NCBI GenBank assembly: GCA_018399285.1
Contig: JAGYOW010000026.1
Location: 1 to 43,377 of the forward strand
DNA: 43,377 nucleotides
Direction of reading: 5' to 3'
DNA from: Desulfotignum sp.
Lineage (GTDB): Bacteria; Desulfobacterota; Desulfobacteria; Desulfobacterales; Desulfobacteraceae
How positions within the stretch are numbered: the first letter of the stretch is position 1; each line of letters begins with the position of its first letter. This document shows, piece after piece, positions 35,841-43,377 of the stretch. The translations under genes were made by a program, and so were the position numbers. The notes beneath the pieces are model-generated. The model saw only the letters and a list, made by a program, of their open reading frames with translations, was not told the DNA's origin and searched no databases.

Positions 35841-36975
35841 CTAGAATTCAATGGCCAGCCGTATGGTAATGTGGTCTGGTCTCTACAGTGGGTCATCATC
35901 GAATTCCGCTCTCAGATATTCCAGGGCCAGGTTGGCTCTGTCGAAAATGCCCCAGTTGGCCACGGCCCCATACTGTGTTTCAGGTAGAAAATCCGCTCCG
36001 CCGTCATCGGATCCGCCATAACCGATGGCCAGTTCCAGATTTTCCAGCACGGAAACCCCCAGCTCCATGTTCCAGACAGCCGGTTTCCGTTCCCGGGTGT
36101 CGGCGGACTCATAGATCTCTCCGGCTTTGAAATGATCCATGGCTGCGGCATATTCAGCGATAAAGGTAAACCGTTCCAGAAAAGATGTCGTGATGAATGC
36201 ACTCCATCCCCCACCATGTCCGTCACAGTGCCGGTGCCGGTGACGACAGCGCGTCGGAAAATCCGTCCGAGGAGATCAGGTTCGAGGTGTATGACACGCT
36301 ATCATGACCGATTCAAACGGTTGGAAGGATACGGCTGCCACCACGCTGTCAACCATGTCATCCTCACCGGTTTCATCAACAGCTCCGTTGAACAGGCCGG
36401 CCGAGACTTCCACCGTGTCGCCGGCAAAGCTGGATCCAACCACCACGGCCCCGTCATTGGTCTCCCCAGAACCAGGGTCAGAGGATCGGTCACAAAATGA
36501 GAGTCAAAGTTGCCAAAAGGCAGATACTGCCGGCCGGCCGTCAGAAAGATCGAAACCTTTCCTTTTCCTGACAGGGTGATGAATCCCTTCATCCACGAAC
36601 AGATCATCCCTCTTCGTATTTGAACAGGACATGGCCGTCCACAGATCGGAGATGCCGGCATCCATGGCCACCTTCCAATGTGGCCAGGTCGATATCGCTT
36701 TCATCTTCATCCGCCTGGGCCGGGTCGGAAAAATCAATACTCTGGTGCATGGCCTCAATCTCGATCAGACCAGAGATCTCAATCCGGTCAAACCACCGGT
36801 TGCTTTCGTCTCCTGAGCCGATGGCCTGTTCCAGGTGCCTGACCCGGTCTTCCATGCTTTTGACACCACCCACCGTCCGCGTGGATGCGGCATCCTGGGC
36901 CATGGCAGGGGAAACAAGAAAGGTGAAAAGCATCAGGCATAATGTCGTGCGCAGTATTGCAGAATTTTTTTTCAT
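35841..36975 (-). pseudogene. LbtU-like outer-membrane porin, frame-disrupted
   Basis: Starts MKKNSAILRTTLCLMLFTFL with a signal peptide ending AMA, then a short coiled-coil (VGGVKSMEDRVRHLEQAIG) and the barrel start NRWFDRIEISGLIEIEAMH, the layout of LbtU-type siderophore porins. Later strands appear in several frames (TAGRQYLPFGNFDSHF, NMELGVSVLENLELAIGYGG). The last part is in frame but for a TAG at 35883, after which PDHITIRLAIEF and a stop follow; a terminal Phe is typical of barrel proteins. A role in iron uptake is inferred from its place behind feoAB. Confidence 0.7.
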
Positions 36976-37107
36976 TTTTTTCCTTTTCCTTTTTTCTTCG
37001 AATGCTTTTTTTCCAATGAGCGGGGCCTGACCCCCTCATTTTCCATGAATCATCAGGAAAATGAAAAGCGGCCCCTTGTCGCGTTTTTTCACGTTAGATG
37101 AGACCGC

Positions 37108-37917
37108 TCACATGTCCACAGCCTTGATCCAGATCACCGCGTCTTTGGAGCAGGGCTTGCCTTTATGGGTGGCATCTTCATCCAGTCCCAGGGCTGCGAA
37201 CCCCCACCATCCGGCTTTGGGAATGCCGAAAGTGAAGATGCCGTTGTCATCGGCAAATATGGTCTGCAGTTCAAACGAACTCTGGGGTGCTTTGACCGCC
37301 GGTTTTCTGGCAAAGGCATTGCGGTCGATCAGGGGTTCGTGGTTCAGGTATTCGATTTCAATTTCAGCGCCGGGCACCGGCTGGCCATTGTAAAGCACCT
37401 TTCCCTGGAACACGTTGCCGGTCCACCGGTCATAGGGTTTGCTCAAAGGCACGATCTCCGCAGGCAGGCCCGCAGGTTCCATCCAGGCCCCGGGGATGCC
37501 CCCCACATTGATGATCATCTTGGTCATCTGCTGGATATAGGAGTCCTCTTCCGCTTCAAAATAGGGATCCGGCACCAGGCAGAAGATATGGTCCCCGCCC
37601 CGGGCCGTGTAATCGGTTTTGAAGGCCTTGCCCGAATTGGTCAGGCTCTGCCAGGAAACCGGCACCAGGGTGTCCAGCAGATCCATTTTTTTGACCGGGT
37701 TTTCCCCCCGGGTCTGCAGCACGAAGAACTGTTCCGGGGTCCCCATGTCCATGGTGTGTCCCGCATCAAACGGATGGGTGAATACCAGGGCAAGAGGAAT
37801 CTTCCCTCCGTTTTCCAGGGCCGCATCCGGGGTATAGATCAGCTGAAAATGGGCAAAAGCCTGGGCTGACAAAATGAGTGATATCAAACTTACAAGCACA
37901 GCAATCCGTTTTTTCAT
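37108..37917 (-). CDS. DUF4198 periplasmic protein
   Basis: 269 residues. Signal peptide ending QAFA, then mature HFQLIYTPDAALENGG. DUF4198 family: an N-terminal beta domain plus a carboxypeptidase-regulatory-like repeat near residues 165-210 (NVFQGKVLYNGQPVPGAEIEIEYLN) and the closing FTFGIPKAGWWGFAAL with CSKDAVIWIKAVDM. Such proteins accompany metal transport genes; the position behind feoB suggests periplasmic handling of iron or another divalent metal, but no function is proven. Confidence 0.85.
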   Translation of the reverse strand: MKKRIAVLVSLISLILSAQAFAHFQLIYTPDAALENGGKIPLALVFTHPFDAGHTMDMGTPEQFFVLQTRGENPVKKMDLLDTLVPVSWQSLTNSGKAFKTDYTARGGDHIFCLVPDPYFEAEEDSYIQQMTKMIINVGGIPGAWMEPAGLPAEIVPLSKPYDRWTGNVFQGKVLYNGQPVPGAEIEIEYLNHEPLIDRNAFARKPAVKAPQSSFELQTIFADDNGIFTFGIPKAGWWGFAALGLDEDATHKGKPCSKDAVIWIKAVDM

Positions 37918-37955
37918 TGTTTTTCTCCTTGAAGTTAATTTGAATCGGGATGAAA

Positions 37956-37988
37956 GATGATGTTCAACAACAAGGGTTGAACATCATC
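37956..37988 (-). terminator. Perfect 12-bp hairpin between two periplasmic protein genes
   Basis: Arms 37956-37967 and 37977-37988 are perfectly complementary around a 9-base loop. On the minus strand only TTT follows, so it may be a weak terminator or an RNA-processing and stability element that sets different levels for the two genes. Confidence 0.45.
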
Positions 37989-38010
37989 TGGTCTGACAGA
38001 CACAATTGAA

Positions 38011-38328
38011 TCAGAAGATTTCCCTGCCGGGAACCTTGATTTGATGCCCCTCGCCGGCATCAAATATGACCGTAAACTCCTGAGAAGGCTTTTTCACGGT
38101 GTATTCGCTGAATTCATCCAGCTTGTCCTCCATCAGTACTTTGCCGTCCTTGTCCACCACCCGGACCGCGACACCGGCGGCGGAAGATCCATCGGAAAAT
38201 CCGCCTTCGCAGGTGATGGAACCGTCTCCGTTGTCAAAGCAGGAAAACAGCGGGGTGTGGGCCTGGCAGATGCCGGTGAATAACAGCCCGAGGGCAAGAA
38301 CAGCCAGCAGGGTTTTAAAATTAGTCAT
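38011..38328 (-). CDS. Small secreted protein of the feo cluster
   Basis: 105 residues. Signal peptide MTNFKTLLAVLALGLLFTG ending QAH, then a small beta-sandwich-like domain: FSCFDNGDGSITCEGGFSDG and VAVRVVDKDGKVLMEDKLDE. Two cysteines probably form a disulfide in the periplasm. I do not recognise a named family; the text resembles a transthyretin-like fold as in the DUF4198 neighbour. Probably part of the feoAB transcript. Confidence 0.7.
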   Translation of the reverse strand: MTNFKTLLAVLALGLLFTGICQAHTPLFSCFDNGDGSITCEGGFSDGSSAAGVAVRVVDKDGKVLMEDKLDEFSEYTVKKPSQEFTVIFDAGEGHQIKVPGREIF

Positions 38329-38385
38329 GGGTTTTTTCCTTTCATCAAAAATGGGGTTTAAAAATAAATGGGTTAATGGTTGAAT

Positions 38386-38412
38386 CTGCCGGGCCGTTCA
38401 TCGGCCCGGCAG
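38386..38412 (-). terminator. GC-rich 10-bp hairpin behind feoB
   Basis: Arms CTGCCGGGCC (38386-38395) and GGCCCGGCAG (38403-38412) pair perfectly over a 7-base loop, starting 4 bases after the feoB stop codon. No immediate T run follows on the minus strand, so it could act as partial terminator or as protection of the feoAB mRNA 3' end. Confidence 0.5.
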
Positions 38413-38416
38413 TGGG

Positions 38417-40888
38417 TCATGTGGCGCCTGATCTGGCCGGCGTGATGAACCCGGCCGCAATGGTGATGGCCAGCGCCAGCAGGTAAAAGGCGGCCATGGC
38501 CTGGAGCCCGGAAAGACCCAGGAGACTGCCGCCGGTGAATATCAGGCTGGCCACCACCAGCCCCAGCAGCATGGGATAGCCCATGGCAAAAAGCATCCAT
38601 TTGACGGAACCGGACTGGAGTTTCACCGCAATGGCGGTGGCCAGACACGGGGGATACAGCACCATGAACATCATCAATGCCAGGGCATGGAGCGGGGTGA
38701 AATCCTGTTCTCCCCGGGCCATGCGGCTTTCCAGGGATTCACTGGCATCCCCTTGTTCATACAGAGCCCCCAGTGTGGCCACGGCGCTTTCCTTGGCGGC
38801 AAAGGCCCCCAGCAGGGCCACGTTCACCCGCCAGTTGAATCCGGCCCACTGGGTCAGAGGCACCAGGGCCTTGCCCGCATAACCCAGAAAACTGTTGTTG
38901 ATCCGTTCGGCCCGCATTTCCTGGAGCAGCTGGCTCCGCTCCCGGATCAGGGTTTTCAGGGCACGGTTCACCTGTTTGGCTTCCCGGTCCCTGCCGGGCT
39001 TTACCAGGGAGAAAAACCGGGCATTGGCCGCCTCGAATTCCATGTCGATGGCCTGGGCTTCTTCCGGACTTTTGACACGCATCTTTTTGTTCCGAAAGTT
39101 TTCCCAGAAATGGATCATGGCCATGAGGCGGTTGTCAGCCAGGTCCGCTTCATACCCGGTGCCGGTGATCTCTTCATAAAAAGAGCGGACGGCGGCATGT
39201 TTGCGTGTTTCATACTGGGCCATGCGATCCGGGCCGATGCCGGGAAACTGGAGCAGTACGAAAATCACCACGGCCAGGGCCACCACAATGGTGGTGATTT
39301 TCCGGATGAACAGCCACACCCGTTCCAAAGCCCGTCCCAGCACCCCCCGGACGGTGGGCAGGTGATAGGGCGGCATCTCCATGACGAACGGGGCGGTCTC
39401 CTTGTCCTTGAGCACGGTCAGGGTGAGCAGCTTGGACACCGGCAGCACCATCAGCATGCTGATGGTGGAGATGAAGAACATGGCCCATCCCTTGTGCGGG
39501 GCAAAGTAGATATTGATGAGCAGGACATACAGGGGCACCTTGGCCAGGCAGTTGAGCATGGGGATGATCAGGATCGTGGCCAGACGGGACCGTTCGTCCG
39601 GGATACCTTTGCAGGACATTACCCCGGGGACGGCACAGCCGCCCACATATATCCCTCCCAGCACCATGGGCAGGGTGGACTGGCCGTGCAGCCCGTACCG
39701 GCTGAAGAGCCGGTCCATGATGAACGCCATTCTGGGCATGTATCCGCTGTCTTCCAGAAAGGCGATGCAGGCGAACAGGATGAAAAAGATGGGGATATAG
39801 TTGAGCAGGGCGTTCACCGAATCCACCAGCCACAGGAAAAAGGCCCGGGTCAGGGGGACATCGATGAACCCGGATACCGGAAGGATGTCCGACACCAGGT
39901 TCCGGAACCCTGCCAGCAAAGGCCAGGTATAGTTGGTGATCTGGTAACCCTGCACAATGGACAGATAGTACAGGGTCCACAACACTCCCACCATGAACAC
40001 CGGCCCGGCCAGCTTGTGGCAGACCAGGGCATCGATGCGGTCGGACAGAGTTTTTCGTGCCCGTTCGGACTGGGTGACACAGGGCCGGGCGATCCCTTCG
40101 GCAGCCCGGTACCGGCAGGTGGCCACATGCATGTCCGGGACCGTATCCATGGCCGCCTTGAACTGTTGCCTGAATTTGTCCACCTCCAGCAGCAGCTGGG
40201 CGTATTGGTCGGTTTTTTCCCGGATCAGCTCCCGCACCGCCTCATCCCCTTCCATGAGCTTGATGGCCAGCCACCGCACCGGATACCGGTCCCCCAGGTC
40301 GGTGAGGGCGGTCACCCGCTCCTGGACAGAAGAGATGTAAGGTGTCATTTCCCGGTAATCCACCCGGGCCGGTACGCTGGAAAGCCCCTGTCCGGCGATT
40401 TCCAGAATCGCTGCCTGGAGATCGGTTTTGCCTTTGCCCCTGGTGATGGCGGTGGGTACCACAGGAACTCCCAGGCTTCGGGACAGGGCCGTGGTATCGA
40501 TGGTCATGCCCCGGTTTTGGGCCATATCCATCATGTTCAGGTTCAGGATCACCGGGATCTCCATTTCCATCAGCTGAAAGGTGAGGTACAGGCAGCGCTT
40601 GAGGTTGGATGCGTCCATGGTATTGACCACCACGGACGGGGCCTGGTGCAGGATAAAATCCCGGGTCACCCGCTCTTCCGGGGAATAGGAGGTCAGGCTG
40701 TAGGTGCCGGGCAGGTCCACCACCGTCACCCGGACGTCCCCGTACCGGTACCATCCGGTCATCTTTTCCACGGTGACCCCGGGATAGTTGGCCACATGCT
40801 GGCGGGCCCCGGTCAGGGCGTTGAACACCGTGGACTTGCCGCAGTTGGGCTGGCCCGCCAGGGCCACGATGAGCTTATCAGTCCCCAT
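38417..40888 (-). CDS. feoB: Ferrous iron transport protein B
   Basis: 823 residues from ATG 40888, which overlaps feoA by 11 bases; a start further up lacks support. The N-terminal G domain has GQPNCGKST (G1), DLPGTYSL (G3) and NMMD (G4). The membrane part has two gate motifs, including GGCAVPGVMSCKGIPDERSR, and the core segment FFILFACIAFLEDSGYMPR. A helical insert of ~110 residues (about 570-680) lies between membrane helices. It imports Fe(II) across the inner membrane. Confidence 0.96.
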   Translation of the reverse strand: MGTDKLIVALAGQPNCGKSTVFNALTGARQHVANYPGVTVEKMTGWYRYGDVRVTVVDLPGTYSLTSYSPEERVTRDFILHQAPSVVVNTMDASNLKRCLYLTFQLMEMEIPVILNLNMMDMAQNRGMTIDTTALSRSLGVPVVPTAITRGKGKTDLQAAILEIAGQGLSSVPARVDYREMTPYISSVQERVTALTDLGDRYPVRWLAIKLMEGDEAVRELIREKTDQYAQLLLEVDKFRQQFKAAMDTVPDMHVATCRYRAAEGIARPCVTQSERARKTLSDRIDALVCHKLAGPVFMVGVLWTLYYLSIVQGYQITNYTWPLLAGFRNLVSDILPVSGFIDVPLTRAFFLWLVDSVNALLNYIPIFFILFACIAFLEDSGYMPRMAFIMDRLFSRYGLHGQSTLPMVLGGIYVGGCAVPGVMSCKGIPDERSRLATILIIPMLNCLAKVPLYVLLINIYFAPHKGWAMFFISTISMLMVLPVSKLLTLTVLKDKETAPFVMEMPPYHLPTVRGVLGRALERVWLFIRKITTIVVALAVVIFVLLQFPGIGPDRMAQYETRKHAAVRSFYEEITGTGYEADLADNRLMAMIHFWENFRNKKMRVKSPEEAQAIDMEFEAANARFFSLVKPGRDREAKQVNRALKTLIRERSQLLQEMRAERINNSFLGYAGKALVPLTQWAGFNWRVNVALLGAFAAKESAVATLGALYEQGDASESLESRMARGEQDFTPLHALALMMFMVLYPPCLATAIAVKLQSGSVKWMLFAMGYPMLLGLVVASLIFTGGSLLGLSGLQAMAAFYLLALAITIAAGFITPARSGAT

Positions 40889-41120
40889 CCGCCTCAACCT
40901 CCACGAACCGGGCCTCTTCATGGCGCAGGCTGATGGAATATCCCTCGATCTCCACCTGCATGGGATCTTCGAGAGGGGCGTTGCGGATCACCCGCAACGT
41001 CAGGCCCGGAAAAATTCCCATGTCCAGAAGGCGCTGCCCCAGCATGTTGGCTGCAGACAGCCCGGTGATGGTGCAGCAGGTGCCGGGTGTGAGCTGATCA
41101 AGTGTGATTTGAATTGTCAT
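40878..41120 (-). CDS. feoA: Ferrous iron transport protein A
   Basis: 80 residues, SH3-like fold. LTPGTCCTITGLSAAN and LLDMGIFPGLTLRVIRNAP are standard FeoA text, with IEGYSISLRHEEARFVEV near the end. It is a cytoplasmic partner of FeoB. First gene of the feo operon, overlapping feoB by 11 bases. Confidence 0.94.
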   Translation of the reverse strand: MTIQITLDQLTPGTCCTITGLSAANMLGQRLLDMGIFPGLTLRVIRNAPLEDPMQVEIEGYSISLRHEEARFVEVEADGD

Positions 41121-41209
41121 AGTATTTTAGTCTTAGCATTTAAATTGAGTCTATAATTAAATAGTTTGGGTAATAAGATTAAGTTAGTCAGGACTTAGAA
41201 TTGAAGCCA

Positions 41210-41238
41210 TATATTTCACAGGGTTGTTCCTTTGTCAA
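41210..41238 (-). promoter_or_regulatory. Promoter of feoAB
   Basis: TTGACA (41238-41233), 17-base spacer, TATATT-type box read as AATATA (41215-41210) on the minus strand, ~90 bases before feoA. A GATAATGAAA stretch at 41241-41250 just upstream hints at half a Fur box, but no full Fur palindrome is visible. Confidence 0.5.
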
Positions 41239-41267
41239 GGGGATAATGAAATTTTTTTATGTCTCTG

Positions 41268-41303
41268 AAAAAAAGAAAACTGGGGTCAGTTTAAAGTAAC
41301 CCC
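41268..41303 (-). terminator. Intrinsic terminator of the coiled-coil gene
   Basis: On the minus strand a 7-bp stem (41303-41297 with 41288-41282, one G-U pair) over an 8-base loop is followed by AGTTTTCTTTTTTT. It overlaps the last codons and stop of the gene. Confidence 0.6.
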
Positions 41304-42143
41304 TTCATCCGGTTGAAACAGGGCCTGGGTCACGGCGGAAAGACTGGAGCTGCTCAGAATTTTCAGGGGTTTGTTGCAGTGGACCCGGGCGCAGTGATCG
41401 CAGGAACAGCTGCCCGGGTCGCAGGAGGATTTGGTGCAAATGGTCTCGGAGCAGGCGGCACCAGAGAGGGCAGAACCTGTGGCATTTTCAGCCGGATGGG
41501 GACAGGGTGGGGTGCCGGAGGGCCGGAGAGCAGATATCAGGGACTGGAACTCTTTTTTGATCAGTTCCAGCTCATTTTGATGGCTGAACAGCTCAATCTG
41601 AAGGGCTTTGTGCTTTTGCATCAGCGCCTGGTGCGCGGTTTGTTCCAGGGCAAGGTCCGCAGTCAGGGTCTGGATGGTTTCCTCGAATTGTTTTTTTTCA
41701 TCATTGTTTTTGGCCTGGGTGGCAGTATCCGGTCGCAGCGTCTGCACCTGGGCAGCCAACTCCCGGTTCCGGGCTTCCAGGTGCCCGATGGTTGCGGCAT
41801 CCGCCTTACGCGTTTTGCACATCTCCTTAAGTGCCCGGTTTTTTTCGTTCAGTTTTCTCTTTTCCCGGTCAAGCCGTTCCGTCGTGCCGGCCACCCTGGC
41901 CATCTGTCCGGCGGACTGGGTCCGGATGAAGTTATTCACCTTTTGGGAGACATTGTTCTCATCCCCCAGCTTGAGCATGATTTTCTGGTGGTATTCATAA
42001 GGCTTCATGGACTTGACATCATAGCCGCATTTTTTCAGGATGGACCGGTGTTTTTCCACAGTGAGCATGGCCCCCGCCACCGGGCATTTCAAATGATCCG
42101 GAATTTCCCAGATGGGTAAAAACCGGTGCAAGGTGTCTGACAT
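41286..42143 (-). CDS. Coiled-coil protein with cysteine-rich tail, unknown function
   Basis: 285 residues from ATG 42143, which has a GGAGG site 8 bases upstream; a longer start is not supported. The first ~85 residues are globular (HRFLPIWEIPDHLKCPVAGA, EKHRSILKKCGYDVKSMKPY). Residues ~105-215 are a long charged coiled coil. The C-terminal ~70 residues hold eight or more cysteines, with CSETICTKSSCDPGSCSCDH at the core, a likely metal or cluster site. No signal peptide. It resembles the N-terminal half of coiled-coil proteins that carry DUF2325, but that domain is absent. Function unknown. Confidence 0.75.
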   Translation of the reverse strand: MSDTLHRFLPIWEIPDHLKCPVAGAMLTVEKHRSILKKCGYDVKSMKPYEYHQKIMLKLGDENNVSQKVNNFIRTQSAGQMARVAGTTERLDREKRKLNEKNRALKEMCKTRKADAATIGHLEARNRELAAQVQTLRPDTATQAKNNDEKKQFEETIQTLTADLALEQTAHQALMQKHKALQIELFSHQNELELIKKEFQSLISALRPSGTPPCPHPAENATGSALSGAACSETICTKSSCDPGSCSCDHCARVHCNKPLKILSSSSLSAVTQALFQPDEGVTLN

Positions 42144-42249
42144 GATGGTTACCTCCATGGTTGGATTGCGATAAATTTCACGGAAACATATTATAACAAA
42201 CACTGGCTTGTCAATAAAAAATGTTAGCTTTAACTAAATTTATTCATTA

Positions 42250-42277
42250 TTGACAAACCGTTATTGCATCATACTTT
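42250..42277 (+). promoter_or_regulatory. Promoter of wrbA
   Basis: TTGACA at 42250-42255, 16-base spacer, TACTTT at 42272-42277, about 38 bases before the wrbA start. A GAGGAGGA ribosome site follows at 42300-42307. A divergent TTGACA at 42214-42209 (minus strand) may serve the coiled-coil gene. Confidence 0.5.
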
Positions 42278-42315
42278 TAGTATTAATTCTTATCATCTGA
42301 GAGGAGGATCTTGTC

Positions 42316-42927
42316 ATGAAAATTCTGGTTGTGTTTTATTCCACGTATGGTCATGTGTATGAAATGGCCCAGGCGGTTGTCGAGGGCGCAAAAAAGGTAC
42401 CGGGGGCTGACGTGGATATCCGGCAGGTGCCGGAAACATTATCTGATGAGGTGCTGGAAAAAATGGGCGCCATAGAGGCAAAAAAAGTGTTTTCCCATGT
42501 GCCGGTGTGTACGGTGGAAGAGCTGGAAAAAGCAGATGCCGTCATTTTCGGCACCCCCACCCGGTTCGGGAACATGTGCGGGCAGATGCGCCAGTTTCTG
42601 GATGCGACCGGTCAGCTGTGGGCCAATGGGTCTCTCATCGGCAAGGTGGGCAGTGTGTTTGTGAGTTCCGCCACCCAGCACGGGGGCCAGGAATCCACCA
42701 TTCTTTCCTTTCATATTACTCTGCTGCATCACGGATTTGTCGTTGTGGGTCTGCCGTATTCATTTCAGGGACAGATGCGCATCGATGAGATCACGGGAGG
42801 GTCCCCCTATGGCGCATCCACCATTGCCGGTGGAGACGGGGCAAGGCAGCCTTCTGAAACGGAGCTGGAAGGGGCCCGGTTTCAGGGCAGGCATGTGGCG
42901 CAAATCACTGCCAAACTGGTTGGCTGA
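42316..42927 (+). CDS. wrbA: NAD(P)H:quinone oxidoreductase, WrbA type
   Basis: 203 residues, typical length. Flavodoxin-like fold binding FMN: phosphate loop [11 protein letters not shown] near the N-terminus, [18 protein letters not shown] and [12 protein letters not shown] are WrbA family hallmarks, and [20 protein letters not shown] closes the quinone site. It reduces quinones by two electrons, protecting against redox cycling. Transcribed from its own promoter; the ZnuA-like gene follows after 39 bases. Confidence 0.95.
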   Translation: MKILVVFYSTYGHVYEMAQAVVEGAKKVPGADVDIRQVPETLSDEVLEKMGAIEAKKVFSHVPVCTVEELEKADAVIFGTPTRFGNMCGQMRQFLDATGQLWANGSLIGKVGSVFVSSATQHGGQESTILSFHITLLHHGFVVVGLPYSFQGQMRIDEITGGSPYGASTIAGGDGARQPSETELEGARFQGRHVAQITAKLVG

Positions 42928-42966
42928 TCATCATTTGGGCGGATCCACCAAAATCAGGGAAGAGTT

Positions 42967-43377
42967 ATGCATCTAAAATCAGTGATCCTGGCTGTGTTTA
43001 TCACGCTTTTGCCGGGTTTCGGCCTCGAGGCTCAGGAAACGTTGAACATTCATGTCAGTGTGCTGCCTCAAAAATTTTTTGTTGAACAGATCGTGCAGGA
43101 GCTGGCTGACGTGGATGTGCTGGTGGCGCCCGGCAAAAGCCCGACCACCTATTCCCCTACCCCGGACCAGATCCGGCGGCTGGCCCGGGCAGATGTGTAT
43201 TTCAGAATCGGTGTGCCTTTTGAGAATGGATTTTTGCACAAACTGGCATCCATGGCCCCGGACATCCAGGTGGTGGATACCCGAAAAGGGATCCAACTCA
43301 GGGACATGCAAGCCCATATTCATGAAAAAGAGGATCCGGACAAGACAGATACCCATGCGCACCTTCATGAGCCGGAT
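42967..43377 (+). CDS. ZnuA-like metal ABC transporter binding protein, N-terminal part
   Basis: 137 residues visible, cut by the window edge. Signal peptide MHLKSVILAVFITLLPGFGLEA, then NIHVSVLPQKFFVEQIV, the cluster A-I metal-binding protein start. SPTTYSPTPDQIRRLARADVYF follows; the usual metal-ligand His of the DPHxWEP/DPHSYEP-type site is Thr-Tyr here, as in some branches. A His-rich loop (HIHEKEDPDKTDTHAHLHE) begins at the end. Zinc or manganese is the likely substrate; this cannot be decided from the fragment. Confidence 0.88.
   Translation, partial: MHLKSVILAVFITLLPGFGLEAQETLNIHVSVLPQKFFVEQIVQELADVDVLVAPGKSPTTYSPTPDQIRRLARADVYFRIGVPFENGFLHKLASMAPDIQVVDTRKGIQLRDMQAHIHEKEDPDKTDTHAHLHEPD

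Noticed and set aside
35883..35885. Pyrrolysine at the porin TAG
   Set aside because: Porins are not pyrrolysine proteins, no Pyl genes are in the window, and this gene already has several indels; an error or mutation is simpler.
38687..40933. A 748-codon open frame on the plus strand opposite feoB
   Set aside because: It is the antisense of a certain feoB gene; its His/Gly/Gln-rich product with no motifs is typical of shadows in G+C-rich coding DNA.
41241..41250. Fur box upstream of feoA
   Set aside because: Only a half-site-like GATAATGAAA is present; no matching inverted half.
1..43377. tRNA or rRNA genes, CRISPR arrays, insertion sequences with transposase
   Set aside because: I looked on both strands and found no cloverleaf, spaced repeat array or transposase signature that I could support.

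Overview
The window reads like a chromosomal segment of a Gram-negative anaerobe of the Desulfobacterota, most like the Desulfobacteraceae. The basis is the gene set: TonB/ExbBD, an outer-membrane cobalamin receptor, RND efflux, feoAB, an rpmH-rnpA-yidD-yidC-jag-mnmE operon beside an RNase G and a TIGR03960-type radical SAM protein, and above all the mercury-methylation pair hgcAB. The taxonomic call is an inference from gene content.

Layout. Positions 1-1075 hold the end of a minus-strand Mrp-type ATPase and ssb. Positions 8440 down to 1080 form one long minus-strand housekeeping operon: rpmH, rnpA, yidD, yidC, jag, mnmE, a YkgJ-type cysteine-cluster protein, a small conserved protein, a PrmA-like methyltransferase and a thermonuclease-like protein. 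Positions 12622 down to 8549 carry a radical SAM protein and RNase G. Positions 12710-15699 carry asnS and a fused hisH-hisF gene of the type known from eukaryotic HIS7, with its reading frame broken in this sequence. Positions 24613 down to 15726 form one cobalamin operon: promoter, cobalamin riboswitch, intrinsic terminator, btuB, a btuF-cbiZ fusion, btuF, btuC, btuD, exbB, exbD, tonB. Most junctions are 4-base stop/start overlaps. Divergent from it, 24727-26603 holds a promoter with an 8-bp palindrome, an ArsR-type regulator, hgcA and hgcB.

The main discovery candidate is hgcB. Its frame runs through an in-frame TGA at codon 73, which replaces the conserved Cys73 of the family. It continues for 22 more codons to a C-terminal Cys94-Cys95 pair, the family's usual end. 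Directly behind the TGA lies a hairpin with a GGUC loop, 18 bases after the stop codon, closely resembling the apical SECIS hairpin of E. coli fdhF. The simplest reading is a selenocysteine-containing HgcB, which I do not know to have been described. HgcA is a corrinoid protein, so the neighbouring cobalamin uptake and salvage operon is a plausible cofactor supply.

Positions 26707-28060 are a small accessory patch: a broken FeoB-associated cysteine-rich protein, an orphan 5' half of a second cobalamin riboswitch, and a Fic-family gene. Positions 35430 down to 28060 encode an anti-sigma/Spy-like/ECF-sigma regulatory set followed by an outer-membrane factor, a membrane-fusion protein and an RND pump. 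Positions 41120 down to 35841 hold feoA, feoB, two small periplasmic proteins and a LbtU-like porin, an iron-uptake set. The window ends with a coiled-coil cysteine-rich protein, wrbA and the start of a ZnuA-like gene.

Caution: many genes in 14150-15080, 18850-20930, 26740-26860 and 31500-36700 are broken by single-base indels although their peptide pieces stay well conserved and their gene borders are intact. I read this mainly as patchy sequence error rather than true decay, and have labelled these genes as frame-disrupted.
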